A DNA stretch of 64,000 bases from Saccharina japonica (taxonomy: Eukaryota > Sar > Phaeophyceae > Laminariales > Laminariaceae). The stretch spans positions 309,530-373,529 of the forward strand of contig MEHQ01001971.1 in assembly GCA_008828725.1 (NCBI GenBank), given 5' to 3'. Position 1 is the stretch's first letter. Each line of letters begins with the position of its first letter. A program made the position numbers and the translations under genes. The notes under the pieces are model-generated. The model saw only the letters and a list, made by a program, of their open reading frames with translations. It was not told the DNA's origin and searched no databases. Positions 35,889 through 47,655 of the stretch are shown piece after piece.

Positions 35889-38269
35889 GCAGCAGGGTTG
35901 TAACATTGAGGTTGTACTGTTTGTAACACGCTCTCTGTGGTGCTGCTGTTGTTCGTGTGTGCTCCCCGTGCTCTCGGCAAGAAACGCACAAAAAACGCAC
36001 GACTGAACATAAACAGGGCCTCACGCAGCGAAACCCGGGAAATCGTCTTATCCACTCCCGCCGAAAAAAAATCTTTGAGCGCCCGCTACGCGAGCCACAG
36101 AGCTTGGATCGAGCCCAAACCTCGACCAATGTGTCCGGCCGGGCGTCTTGTGTCGGGGTACATAGCGTTTTGCCGAAAAGCGCTCGCGCGAAGAGAAAAG
36201 TTGCGAAAAGTGCGAAAATTTCACAAACATAACTATATAATAAATATGATTGGCACCTCCGGTGCTGCAGTGGTTTTCCCTCGTAACTACGATGGTCAAT
36301 TTTTGCAAGCCATTTTTTTTCACAAGAAAAAAAAATCCACTCGGTAGGCCTTCAACGCCTTCATTTTTATCGCCAAAATAATTCGGCAGTTTGTTCCCTC
36401 ATCGACTCGCGCCGAATTGTGCGTACACACGTGTTCGAGTATCTGTTGGTATACCCTTGGCAGGTGGTAGCACAGGCTTGCGCTGGTAGTGGTTAAACTA
36501 CCTGGCTGGCGTTTGGATATAAAAAAATATGTTTCATGTTGAAAGGTGCCGCTTTCGGGCTGAAAGGCAGAAGAGAGAAACAAAAGGAGAACACAAGAGT
36601 GAGAGGGTGTGCGCCTGCACGGCCGTCCTCAATCAACTCATATCTACGACTGCGTAGATCGTATCCTACGGGCCGTTGTAGTGTCTACCTATAGCAACGT
36701 TCGCTGATGCTTGCTCGTGGAAGCTTAGCTAATCCAACGTCCCGATGGTCAACCAGACATCCTCTTCTCGTAACTTGCTTATACGTACGTATGTGGGGAC
36801 TATTGTACCGCATAAGTTGAACGTATTTATACCGCATTGCTCGTACGGGTACTACGTGATTCCGCCGCGTAATTGCTACCAGTACTCGTACTCGTATATA
36901 CGTGATACTTCAAAGCAATACGTGTAGATATACCGAACGCATAACGCTGACTGCTTCTGCTTATTCAGCAGTACTCCATGATACTGGGTATTGACTCACG
37001 AACTGCTGTAGTGCAGTCGCTACTGAACATTTATCACGACAATAGGCTCTACTGTTGCCTATTTCTTAACAACACGCTATGTTAGTTTTTTTTTACAAGT
37101 CATTTTTTTGCATAAGAAAAAGGGCCCACTCTCGAACTCGTGAGATCGAACTGGGGGGGGGAGTGCCCGCAATATGACCCCGGATCTGAATTCACGAAAG
37201 GAAAGAAGCTGGACAAGAAATAGGGCAACGATGACAGATGAGATGAAATAAATATATATATATAGTGGTCCCTCTATGGGGCCCGGTATGCACCACAAAC
37301 AAGCACTGCCGGCCCTTTAACGGCAACCAGCACTACTCCGACTATTAATAGTTGAGTTTTACGGCATACCTTGTATGCAGTACATATATGCTACTACTGT
37401 AGGCCAAATGGAATGCAATATGAAGAGGGAATGCAATGCGTGACGGCAGGGAGAGACCTCGGTAATATATACGGACATAAACGTGTGCTTCGCCATGGAA
37501 GAGCAGCGGGGGCGCGCATGATAAGCTGCACACAGCATTGCAGTACGTATTGCGGTACCTGGGTGGCAAGAACTAAACAGCAGTCAACATTGGCGTTCTG
37601 AATGCGGGCACATGTTAGTGCCCGTATTAATAACGAAGGACAGTTTTTTTTTGTAATTGAAAAATATCTCTCGTAATTGAATATTAATTCGTGAAAGAAA
37701 CGGATTTGCATCCTATCGAGGATTGGCGTATTGTGATCTAAAATTCGAATAACGCACAGCTGTCAGATGTCCAGAACACCGGTTGGCAACCAACGAGGCA
37801 ATCGCCGGCACGCGTCCTCCCCGGAGCAGCGTGACTAGCGGCAGGTTTGTTTTGCCGGCACCGGCTAGGAGGCTATCGCTCTAGTGATGTCTTGGGTGGG
37901 CTAGCGCAGCCCCGAAGCCCCACGAGGGAAGCAGCGAGGGGGATACAGCGATCGAACCTCTGCGCGAAGTCGCGACCTGGTCGGTGCTCGTGTGGTTTTA
38001 CTCTTTTCGGCACCCGCACCACAAATAAAACGTAGAATATAGAAATGCCCCCCGTGGCGCCCGGGCGACGAGTACGCCTCCGGATTCCTCCTTGACGTTA
38101 TCAGCTCCCGCACGGCACAGCATTGCAGTGCGTATTGCAGTACGTGGGCACTAAACACTACGAAAGAGTCAGCCTTAGTATCCTTTATGAATGTATTTCT
38201 CTCTGTTTGTTTGCTGTGGCACATGCCAAACAATTTCAACACAAATCTATTCTCAAGAATATTAGCGAG

Positions 38270-38375
38270 AGGAAAAATAATATATTCAAATTCATTTCGA
38301 ATACGATATGGAGTTTGTGCAATTTGAAGAGGCAATAATGTGGGAGGGGAGAGGGGTTGTAATATAGTGGAAGGC
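38270..38375 (-). mobile_element. DIRS-family end fragment
   Basis: Reverse complement of 56870-56950, the outer part beyond the right inverted repeat of the DIRS-like fossil. Shared blocks are TTGCCTCTTCAAATTGCACA, AACTCCATAT and TTCGAAATGAATTTGAATAT. The last block also occurs at 61880-61915. Confidence 0.6.
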
Positions 38376-38790
38376 TATGGGAGGTAACCGGGTGGACCAC
38401 GCTCAACTCAGGGCTAGCACTGCTGTACCACCTGAATGAGATGACCACCCTCGCTGACACGAGTTAAAGTATGTGAACTGTATTATTCCCTGAAGAAAGA
38501 ACACCCAAATCTGGGCAGAGCCCAGTGAGAGAGTCCCGAGAGAGAGAAGAAAACGTAGTAGAAAAGTAATGACACCTGTGGGTTCCGATCACAGCAGAAC
38601 AAGCCCCAAATCCGTTTTACCCGACTGCATAATCCACATACACCTGAAACCCTGGGGACATACAATTTCCATGGTATCCCGTGTGACCCACGTCCGGTAT
38701 ACCATCCGCATAATCCATACCCACCTATGATACCCGGGGATGTACCCAGGATGTCCCCTGATGACCACAGCCCCCCCCCAGAGCGAACCC
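38376..38790 (+). repeat. Dispersed repeat X, copy 1
   Basis: About 415 bp, roughly 93 percent identical to 49903-50283. It runs from TATGGGAGGTAACCGGGTG to GTCCCCTGATGACCACA. A diverged inverted copy is at 45955-46160. Both close copies lie beside DIRS-family ends. No terminal inverted repeat or poly(A) tail is visible and the class is unknown. Confidence 0.7.
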
Positions 38791-39235
38791 ACAGGCCCAA
38801 AGGGACTTGGGGTAAAATGACAGAAAAAGACAGGGACAGCCGGCGGCCATCCACGGAAACAAAGCATAACTCGAAGGGAGGTGGAATAAACCACTATCAA
38901 CGTCATCATCCGTGTCAACAAATTTCCTACCGGTGACATACATCCATCCGTGATAAAACACTACGGAATCAAACTTCGTTATTTTTAAATCAGACAAATG
39001 TCACAGCACAACTTTGAATGATAAACCTTCCCAATTTTACTTGACAACCTACATACCACTATGTAATGACGTCCTCCCATCTCTCACAATGATCACAGTA
39101 CACAATTGCAGTTAGACCTTTCAGGAAATGCCACTTCACAAACAAACACACACATTCATATAGCATCTTACAGAACAGAAGTGACCCACCAGCTTCTTCC
39201 TGTTGTGGCCTAAAGCCATCAGTCAGACGCAGCTA

Positions 39236-39860
39236 TTAATAGTAGAGGGCCCGAGCTAGGAGGTACACATTCAGACTCCAAACAAGCGAACACGACCACC
39301 GGCAAATCTGCAGTTGATTCACCACACCAACCTCTCTCCCAGCACACGAACCGTTCGCACCATCGAAAAACACTCCTTCCTTTACTCCACCATGCCCAGT
39401 GTCGCCATACGCTTTGCCCTCAAGACCTCTTTCGTTTGCCCCGCTCGCTGATCCAACGCGAACTTGAATAACACGATTTTCGAGCCCGACCTCGGGCGAT
39501 CGCATGACAACTCCCGGTTCAGTATCTGTCGATGATTTCGAAGGAACAGCAGACGTATCTATACTAATCTCCGATTTCTCGCATACCTTCACATCCATTG
39601 GGGTTTCCTCAGAAACAGACACCAGATCAGCAGACAAAACGACGACGGGTATGTCCACAATAATCTCAGACTTCTCACATGCATACTCCTACACACCCTC
39701 CGTTACCGTCTCCTCGGGAACAGACACCAGTTCAGCAGAAGGAACGGTGACAGGTATGTCTACAACCATCTTAGACTCCTCACATACGTCCACACCCTCA
39801 GTTACCGTCTCCTCAGGAACAGTCACCACTTCAGCAGAAGGAACGACGACAGGTATCATT
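39236..39860 (-). CDS. Repeat-containing coding fragment, unidentified (part A)
   Basis: Minus-strand open sequence with three head-to-tail units of about 110 bp. Each reads like IPVVVPSAEVVTVPEETVTE followed by an acidic segment such as CEKSEIIVDIP. After the repeats come 80-90 non-repetitive residues (GLENRVIQVRVGSASGANER, KEGVFFDGANGSCAG). One more unit of the same type is found 7.8 kb away at 47656-47765 on the same strand. The two pieces may be one gene split by the transposons between them. No family is recognised; a surface, wall or retroelement protein are all open. Confidence 0.45.
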
Positions 39861-40167
39861 GGTCAAAGTCGTTTATCATTCACAAACGACACCAGTGTTT
39901 TCTTTGATGTTGTGTAGTTGGTGTTTACTTTTTATCAAAGCTCGTTGAGTTACGTATCTACTTTGAGTCGTAGTAACTTGCTTTTGGTGGCATTGTAGAC
40001 AGTAGCGCACCAGAGCGGTAGGTACTGACCTTGCTTAGTGAGATGGACCGTTGAAGGATTTGATCATATGTGCAATGGATTTATTGATATCAGGGGTTTC
40101 CACTCGTACCTATATGGGTACTCGGGGAGGGGGGCGGGGATATGTAAGAGCATTTGTTCGAGGTTTA

Positions 40168-41240
40168 AATAACTAGGGAATAACAAACAGGCCCTCCCAC
40201 CCCCACGGCGGTAGGGCCAGATTGATACATGTAAAATATGAAGGTCATACAGGAGTTATAGCCGATGCAGCGAAAGGCAGGCCATACGATTTATACAACA
40301 GATCAGCTATGCATACTCGTACAATCAGCATCCATACGTAGCACCAGTCAGACCAAAACGCACAATGCAATGGCGGACGGTCTTATCAAGTGGTGCATGC
40401 GAACGTTTTACGACTGGTCCAGGGTCTAAATACATGCCACTCACCTTGAATCCAGTCTGCGTTCGTTGTAGGATCAGTTCGGCTCACACAGGTCCTTCCT
40501 TGCTCGCTATCCAACGTATCCGTCTCCTGTTCTCACATATTGGGAGGGTAGAATGTCCATGTTCTCGCAGTGCATCCATTGCAAGATCCAGACAAGTACA
40601 AAGGGGGTATTCGAGCATACACTGTGCGATAGCATGCAATGCGTGTAATTCGTGTGATACATAGGCACAGAGGTGGTACGTGTAGCAATGCTTCATCTTT
40701 CGTTCGTCGGGGCCGTATCGAGTAGACACGTGGTTGATGTCCGACCTCCAGATACTGACCCCGTGTCTAAACGCCATCAGTATCTTGGAAACCTTAGGTG
40801 ACGGTTGACTTTCGTCGCCTTTCCACTAGAGTGCAGCGGGGAGTGCCTGACCACTTGTTCCCCACTCATACTCCAAGCCCTCCGCGCGTAGCTAGTATAG
40901 GTAGCTACGACACATCACCGTATTTTCCGTACCCAAGCACCTGGACCGCCGTAACAAACGTACTACTACTGCTGTAACTACTACACCAACAGTAATACTA
41001 CCAGATACAACTGCTGACTAAACTATCGATGTCGACGCGGCTATGCTCTTGCGGAAGCTATCGTGTTGGGGGGTGTATGAGTGCTGTCTCGTGTACTCGT
41101 ATCGTATCTGTCAGTATAGAAGTCCTGGTACCTGATATATCTCGTGGATGCTGTCGTGTATGGGTGTATGACGTGTCCTCGCATCGTGTCTCCTCGAAAT
41201 TAGACCATGCGTCGATATTACTGTCAGTATCTCGTACTGG
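40168..41240 (+). repeat. Dispersed repeat R, copy 1
   Basis: Begins with a 42-bp head (CTAGGGAATAAC, CCCCCACGGCGGTAGGGCC) and runs to TATGGGTGTATGACGTG. About 90 percent identical to 42675-43135, which lacks the middle 570 bp (about 40390-40960). That middle part has a minus-strand open frame (40484-40777) with CYTYHLCAYVSHELHALHAI, perhaps a piece of a transposon protein. Confidence 0.65.
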
Positions 41241-41275
41241 TACTCGTACTCGTACTCATACGTACGTACTCGTAT

Positions 41276-42675
41276 ATCTATCTATTATATATAGTTCGTC
41301 TGATGCCCAAAAAACAATAATTTAATCAAGTGATCTTTGATGCCCAATTTATCATAGCAACTTAGAGTGGAGCAAATTCAAACAAAAACAAAACATTTGT
41401 TTTTTTCCACACACGTTCAAAACGCACGCTTCTCCCTACCCGGCGCCCGGCACCGTCTTCTTACTTCGCAGGCTGGCATACTGTAGTACAACTCGTACGT
41501 GCGCCGTGCTTGTCGTCGTGGCCACCGCGATTCGCGGCTGCTCTGCGTACGGGTATTGCAGCAGTGCGGTTGCTACTTTTAACCTTTGCTGATATTGTAT
41601 CGTTCATCCTCGCTCTGGTCGTACTCGTATCGTATGATACGTACGTCGCCTTCTCTGTCACCGTGCGCGACGAAAGTACCACTGCTTTAGAAACGGACGG
41701 GGTCTCTGAAGGGCCCTAGATAACAACCCCTCCTCCTGCCTCTGCTCGTGTTCAAAGCTGTCCCGAGTTCGCGAAGCTTGGTCCTGTCGCATGGCCTACT
41801 TACCAGGTACCACGGGTGGTCCTCGGGAAAACAAGCATACGTATTCCACCCCATATTAGGTACCAGGTACCAGAGAGCACCATCAACCCCCACCACCAGC
41901 TGAGCACCAGCAGCAGCAGAAACGTGCTTTGAATGTATGGGAGAAAAAAAAGGATATATTTTTGGGCAGCGGCCAAAAACAGGTACACCTGGTCCGTTCG
42001 GGACCAAAAACAGGTACATACTAAAATCAAGTTTAAAACGCACCCCACGAACCTGCCGTTCCTTGCAATGCAAAGTAGATTTTTTTCATGTTCTTCGTGC
42101 TCGCCCGGTGGCTACGTATACGAGTAGCTGCTATTAAAAGTACGAGGAACGAACGCCTGCTGCTGTATTCTCCCTTCTCAGCTTGCGACATCCCTGGTAT
42201 TCCAAGTCAACCACAATCCCGAAGGGGAGCCTTCTATCTCGTATTATTTCGGCGGAGGTGAGCAGGCAGATATGTGTGTCGCTCGAGTGGCGTGTGGTGC
42301 GAGGTGCGAAGGGAGGAGGGGGTCTCCGCGTACGTCGGCATTTGTATAGGGGGCATAGGGTGGAACTATGAAGGACCTCTGATTGGCTTAAAAACGACAA
42401 AAAAAGGTGAAAGTCAAGCAGAGTAGACGAAATCAGGTATACCTGGGTTTTAAAGAGGCAAAAACAGGTACAACGAGTTTTGGACCAATGGCAGGGCACG
42501 TGGAGTGCGTGTTTTACTTGGTTTAAAGTATGTACCTGTTTTTGGCCGCAAACGGACCAGGTATACCTGTTTTTGACCGCTGCCCTAATTTTTTTGTTTG
42601 CTTTTGCTCCACTCTAAGTTGCTATGAATAAAGTATTGTTTTTTGGGCATCAGACGAACTATATCTATCTACTAG
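41276..42675. mobile_element. Long-TIR DNA transposon, non-autonomous (family T), with nested MITE
   Basis: The left end reads TATATAGTTCGTCTGATGCC, then ATCATAGCAACTTAGAGTGG. The right end (42590-42675) is its inverted copy, so the inverted repeats reach about 120-150 bp. The interior (41430-41930) is shared with 45190-45520 (inverted), 57950-58520 and 60650-61190. Without the nested MITE (41962-42588) the element would be about 770 bp. No transposase is present. Long inverted ends fit Mutator-like or similar DNA transposons, but no target duplication could be fixed. Confidence 0.7.
41962..42588. mobile_element. MITE nested in the family T element
   Basis: About 627 bp with inverted ends near 75 bp: GGGCAGCGGCCAAAAACAGG, then ACATACTAAAATCAAG on the left, matching the complement of the right end (GGGCAGCGGTCAAAAACAGG). 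The related copy at 45516-45602 lacks it and reads straight through GGATTATTTTTGTTTGC, so it is an empty site. T-rich flanks on both sides suggest an 8-9 bp target duplication. Confidence 0.7.
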
Positions 42676-43135
42676 GGAATAACAGACCCTCCCGCCCCCA
42701 CGGCGGTAGAGGGCCAGATTGATGCATGTAAACTATTAAGGTCATACAGGACTTATGGAGTTATGGCCGATGCAGTGAAAGGCAGGCCATACGAATTTTA
42801 CAACAGATCAGCTATACATACTCGTACAATCAGCATCCATCGCGCGTAGCACCAGGCAGACTAAAATGCACACTGCAATGGCGGATGGTCTTACCGAGTG
42901 GTGGATGCGAACGTACCACTGCTGCTGTAAATACTACACCAACAGTAATACTACCAGCTACTACTGCTGACTAAAATGTCGTTGTCGACGCGGCTATGCT
43001 CTCACGGAAGCTATCGTGTCGGGGGGTGTACGAGTGCTGTCTCGTGTACTCGTATCACACCTGTCGGTATAGAAGTCCTGGTACCTGATATATCTCGTGC
43101 ATACTGTCGTGTATGGGTGTATGAAGTGTTATGCT
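42675..43135 (+). repeat. Dispersed repeat R, copy 2 (internally shortened)
   Basis: Starts at the same CTAGGGAATAAC head as 40168 and continues to ACTGTCGTGTATGGGTGTAT. It directly follows the right end of the family T element. The same head also occurs alone at 62889-62931 and inverted at 47345-47388. Confidence 0.65.
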
Positions 43136-43485
43136 TCGGCGCTCGCGAGGAAAGCACGTCACTCACACCTCCACACCCACACTCCTGTACTCAGCAGGAG
43201 CCCGGGGCCAGCATCGCTGTAACACCCGGCTCGGAGGGTGGACCCAGATCAATGATAGAGAGGGAAACAGAGGACTCATCACATGCGTCATGCGTCATAG
43301 TGTCTGCGTTCTAAATGGCGGTTACATGTTTCGGTTCACACAAGAACATACATGCCTACGTATCAGTATACTAAACCCGTGGATATACCAGAAGAGGGTC
43401 CTCAGACGCCACAATTCTCGGTAGACATCGGTCGACAAACTCAACGACCCCGCCATGAACTCTGAATGGATCACGCTGGTTAAGG

Positions 43486-43760
43486 GCTTCGACCTATCCT
43501 AGTGTCACAGTGCTCACACCTTGGTCGATGATATGTGGCGTGGGCCGGCCAGGCGTCTGGTAAAAAAAACATTTGACCGCTGGTGTGTAGAAAACAGACA
43601 ATAGAATTGTTGGTCTCTCCCCGATGGCAAAACATAGAACGTTTTGAAGGCTTGGACGAAGCCGATAGGACGCCGCAGGCAACCTCTCGACCCCTAGACT
43701 ACGGATCGCAATGATACCTTCGAGGCTGCTATGTGTATTCACTGGCCTTGCCCGGTACGA
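43486..43760 (-). mobile_element. Transposon-derived segment with open frame, copy 1
   Basis: Reverse complement of 44400-44660, about 75-80 percent identical. The minus-strand open frame (43494-43742, 82 codons) holds LEGIIAIRSLGVERLPAASY and YQTPGRPTPHIID, matching the plus-strand frame of the partner. Frames kept in two diverged copies suggest the ancestor was a coding exon of an autonomous element. The protein family is unknown. Confidence 0.5.
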
Positions 43761-44399
43761 AGTGGGTTAGTCGTGGGTTGAGTCTATGTGTCATCAAATC
43801 TATGATAGAGCTCGACGGTGTGATACACCATCACAGTATGCTATCGCCAGGTACGTACGTACGTATTATACGATACATCTTGCCACAGTGCTTTTCTCTA
43901 CTTCCTAGATCACCGATCGGCACACAATGTACTCGTACATTCGTGGGTCTATGGCTCTATTCGTGTCGTACATACCAGACAACACACGCGTCAAGTACTA
44001 CGACGGGGCTTCTCTATGGAAACCCTCTGATAGGAGCTTAGACGGTTGCACGAGGAAGCTTAATAAACGTGATTTTCGATTGTGCGAGAGTTTTTTTTGT
44101 TTAGTTTTTAAAAAACATGTTGGTTTTAACGAAAAATACTAAAATGAAGTTTAAATTGGGCATCACGCTGTCAGTATATAAGTAATAGATTATATATAGT
44201 TCGTCTGATGCCCAAAAAACAATACTTTAATCAAGTAATCTTTGATGCCCACTTCATCATAGCAACTCAGAGTAGCGCTGATGAAGAAAAAAGCAGTTTG
44301 CTTTGATGCCTAATTTTTTCAAATCAACCACAAATAGAACATATATTCTGCATGCAACGGTTGACTTTCGATCTCGATATAGACTCAGTCCACGACTAA

Positions 44400-44660
44400 C
44401 TAATTTTGTACCGGGCAAGGCCAGCAAATAAGCATAGCGGCCTCGAAGGTATCATTGCGATTCGCAGTGTAGGGGGCGAGCGGTTGCTTGTGGCGTCCGA
44501 CGGCCTTCGTCCGAAAACCTTAAAAAATTGGCTTTCTTGCGATCGGAGAGTTTTGGTATTTTGTTTTGAACTCTCATCATCAGCCAAATGTGTTTTCACC
44601 AGACGCCTGATCGGCGCCCTCCACATATCATCGACCGAGGTCTGTGGACTGTGACACTAA
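44400..44660 (+). mobile_element. Transposon-derived segment with open frame, copy 2
   Basis: Partner of 43486-43760. The plus-strand frame (44406-44654, 82 codons) reads LEGIIAIRSVGGERLLVASD and FTRRLIGALHISSTE. It overlaps the inner end of the left inverted repeat of the 3.5-kb element. Confidence 0.5.
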
Positions 44661-45189
44661 GGTGGGCTCGAGGTCCTTACCAGCGCGACGCGTTCAGATT
44701 CTATGACGCAGTCGTTGGGTTTGTCGATCGATATGTCAAAATGTCAAACTTGAAAAATTGAAAAAAGTGTTTTTTTTCTTGTATGTGTACCTGGTATATA
44801 AACCAAGTGTCCCTGTCGTATTTGTTTCTTCTATGATACGTACCTGGTGTATAAACCAAGTATCCCTGTCGTATATACGTACGAATACGAGTACTTGACG
44901 TATGCACTCGTATGTGTTGTCTGGTATCTACGAACAAGGTTACAACACGTATCCCCGTCGTATATACGTACTCGTACGAGTATGTGTATCGTACGGGCTC
45001 AGGTTCTGCTTGAGCCTGGCACTTTCCTTTCTTGTCTGTGTAACGTCGAGGAGACGCCAGGTTGTTGGAGCATTCAGGCTCGACGACACAGTTTGTACGA
45101 TAAGAGACGGAGATCTTATGACAGGGGGATTTAGTGATACTTGCATGGGAGATCCTTACGGTGATCTCCGGATATGTGCAGGTTGGACG

Positions 45190-45602
45190 AGTTCGGGACG
45201 GCTTTGAACACGAGCAGAGGAGGAGGGGATGTTGTTTAGGGGCCTTCAGAGACCCCGTCCGTTTCTAAAGCAGTGATGCTTTCGTCGCGCACGGTGACAG
45301 GCGACGTACGTATCATGATACAAGTACGACCAGAACGAGGATGAACGGTACAATCTAAGCAAAGATTAAAAGTAGTAACCGCACTGCTGCGATACTCGGA
45401 CGTAGAGCAACCGCGAATCACGAAGACAAGCACGGCGCACCTACGAGTTGTACTACAGTATGCCAACCTGCGACGTAAGAAGACGGTGCCGGGCATGCCG
45501 GCGTAGGGAGAAGCGTGCGTTTTGAATGCGTGTGTGGGAGAAAAAACTGGATTATTTTTGTTTGCATTTGATCCACTCTAAGTTGCTATGATAAATTGGA
45601 CA
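45190..45602 (-). mobile_element. Family T fragment, inverted, inside the 3.5-kb element
   Basis: Minus-strand copy of the family T left part: the inner half of the terminal repeat (45560-45602) and the GCCGGCATGCCCGGCACCGT interior block. The outermost end is missing. It provides the empty site for the MITE nested in 41276-42675. Confidence 0.65.
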
Positions 45603-45764
45603 GAACACTAAGTCTCAGTGCCCCATCAAAATCATGCAAGCACGCGCAATGGGGGACAAGGGGATCTATGGGTATGTCACTTCTGTTCGTCTTCCATCCA
45701 ATATTCGATCTTTGGGACTTACTGTTAGGGATATTGTACATGGTATACGAAGTAATACTAGTAT

Positions 45765-45850
45765 TTTGTGAGGGTATTACCTACTGAGCTATAGGGGTAA
45801 AATATCGATTAACTACCCAGCCTAGGGTAAAATCCTTATAACACTCTCCC
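45765..45850 (-). mobile_element. tRNA-derived SINE, family 2, copy 1 (fragment)
   Basis: On the minus strand ACCCCTATAGCTCAGTAGGT followed by AATACCCTCAC is a clear tRNA 5' half with an intact A-box. The B-box half is absent. The sequence before it (GGCTGGGTAGTTAATCGATA) is shared with 46770-46875. Confidence 0.6.
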
Positions 45851-45954
45851 CCCTCTGAACGGCGGAATCTTTGGGACGTCGGTACCGTATAAGGCCGTAC
45901 GTTGACATATACCCGCTTCGTTTCGATAGCTGGAGAACCAGGGAGACGTGTTTT

Positions 45955-46160
45955 TTAGGGACTGTGGTCGTCCGGGGACATCCGGGCCGCACCCCCGGGT
46001 TTCCTAGGTGGCTATGGATCTTAGGGTATAATAGATATGGCCATTTGCTGCTGTGGATCGTCGCGCACAGCAGCCAGTTGTTGTTGTTATTCTTCAACTT
46101 CCAGCGGGGACTCTCTAACTGGGCTCTGCCCGGGTTCTGCCTGGGTTCTTCTGATTAATA
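45955..46160 (-). repeat. Dispersed repeat X, copy 3 (diverged, partial)
   Basis: Complement shows CATAGCCACCTAGGAAACCC, GATGTCCCCGGACGACCACA and GGGCAGAGCCCAGTTAGAGA, matching blocks of 38376-38790 in rearranged order. Confidence 0.45.
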
Positions 46161-46769
46161 ATAATCCACACATGTTATTTCGCGTCAGCTAGGGTGACGA
46201 ACTCTCTCGAGTGGTACAGCTTTATGCTGGCCTTGAGCTGAGCTAGGCCATCCGGGGCTTCCCATAATACTGTAGTATTCGAGGGGTAACCGGTTGTCGC
46301 AAAGGGAAATTTCGAGTTGGAGGGTTTTGGGTGTATGTATCTTTCGGTCAGGTATCGGTCGTGAGGGTAATTCGGTCATCTACGGTATATATCTACAGCA
46401 GTACGAGCCTTCGGGTCTTCAGATATATATCTACGAGGTCTTCGTGCTCCAGGTGGAGCTAGCTTTGCTTGCTGCTGCAAATTTATCTACAAAACAGGTC
46501 AGGGTTGAAAGATACGCTTCAGGATACGCTAAAATATCGACGAGATCTTCTTGGGCACAGGTACTATACGAGCCAATATCATACCCGTCGGGATATTTGA
46601 CTACACTTGGGTGCGATATATTTGTCATCGAGCCAGTGGTGCAAGCTTGGGGCGATCTACTCCTCGAGTGGAGGGTCAGCTTCTTGGAGCTTGGTTGGAG
46701 CACCACCCAGCTTTTTGTCTACGAGTACGAGGTACGAGTTCGAACGCTCAAGCGTTTCTGTCAAAGAAA

Positions 46770-46875
46770 CTTTCGAAGTGAGATTCGAACCCGTGTCCTC
46801 GACGATGTCAAATGTGAGGGTATTACCTACTTTGCTATACGGGTAAAATATCAATCAATTACCCAGCCCAGCGTA
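46770..46875 (-). mobile_element. tRNA-derived SINE, family 2, copy 2
   Basis: Minus strand: TACCCGTATAGCAAAGTAGG (A-box region), AATACCCTCAC, then a B-box CGGGTTCGAATCTC about 35 bp on. This copy has both polymerase III boxes and shares its 5' flank with copy 1. Confidence 0.65.
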
Positions 46876-47655
46876 ATCCTAACACCACCCGACAATGTGT
46901 AGCGATATTATTCGTAAAAAATACTGCTGCTGTGCCAACATGATGAAATGTCACATATTTCATTCACCCAGGCCCCAATAAGTCTACACCTAAAACGGTG
47001 ATTTGCAACCGCCGATACTACGAAAACTAGGTGTCTTCAATTAGCCCTACACCTCCAACCTCCTCCCCGTTGACTTCCGAGGAAGCATCGAACGACAACC
47101 CCCTCTCCATATAAGGTCCTTGTTTGCAACTGCTACATTATGATGATTATCCCGCCTTGAGACAGGAACAAGCAATCCTTCGATATTTTTGCCCAAATAA
47201 TCGTAAGTATCTTGACATCCGACAACAATGTATAGCATGAGCTTCAACGTTCATCACTCATAAGCACCCGAAAAAATAAAACAGCGGAAATAAATAGTGC
47301 CCTTCCTACATATTGAGTTATTTTTTTTAATACGAGCCGCTCACGCTTGTGGCCCTACCGCCGTGGGGGCGGGGAGGGCTCTTATTCCTTCGAGGCCGCT
47401 ATGCTTATTTGCTGGCCATGCCCGGTACAAAGTTAGTTAGTCGCGGACTGAGTCTATATTGAGATCGAAAGTCAACCGTCGCATGCAGAACATATGTTCT
47501 ATTTGTGGTTGATTTGAAAAAATTGGGCATCAAGCAAACTGTTTTTTTTCCATCAGCGCTACTCTAAGTTGCTATGATAAAGTGGGCATCAAAGATTACT
47601 TGATTAAAGTATTGTTTTTTGGGCATCAGACGAACTATATATAATAGATAGATCA

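Larger units (their letters stand above)
32841..38265. other. Repeat-rich region without a supported gene
   Basis: About 5.4 kb with a SINE, a minisatellite, a foldback, a diverged MITE and a GCT microsatellite (listed separately). Short frames such as the one at 35259-35477 with a hydrophobic stretch have no further support. Confidence 0.55.
44186..47655. mobile_element. Long-TIR DNA transposon (family T), 3.5 kb
   Basis: Inverted ends of about 265 bp: 44186-44455 and 47388-47655, about 95 percent identical, so the insertion is fairly recent. Both start TTATATATAGTTCGTCTGAT and pass through ATCAAGTAATCTTTGATGCC and AATAGAACATAT to GCATAGCGGCCTCGAAGG. The interior holds the 44400-44660 segment, an inverted piece of a related element (45190-45602), two SINE family 2 copies, repeat X and unassigned sequence. 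No transposase is recognised. Its right end cuts the coding piece at 47656. Confidence 0.7.

Noticed and set aside
35600-36129. Poly-Gln and poly-Ser open frames
   Set aside because: Products of a (GCT)17 microsatellite with no coding sequence on either side.
46294-46902. 202-codon plus-strand frame
   Set aside because: Its end lies antisense in a tRNA-derived SINE and its middle is inside a transposon; no motif was recognised.
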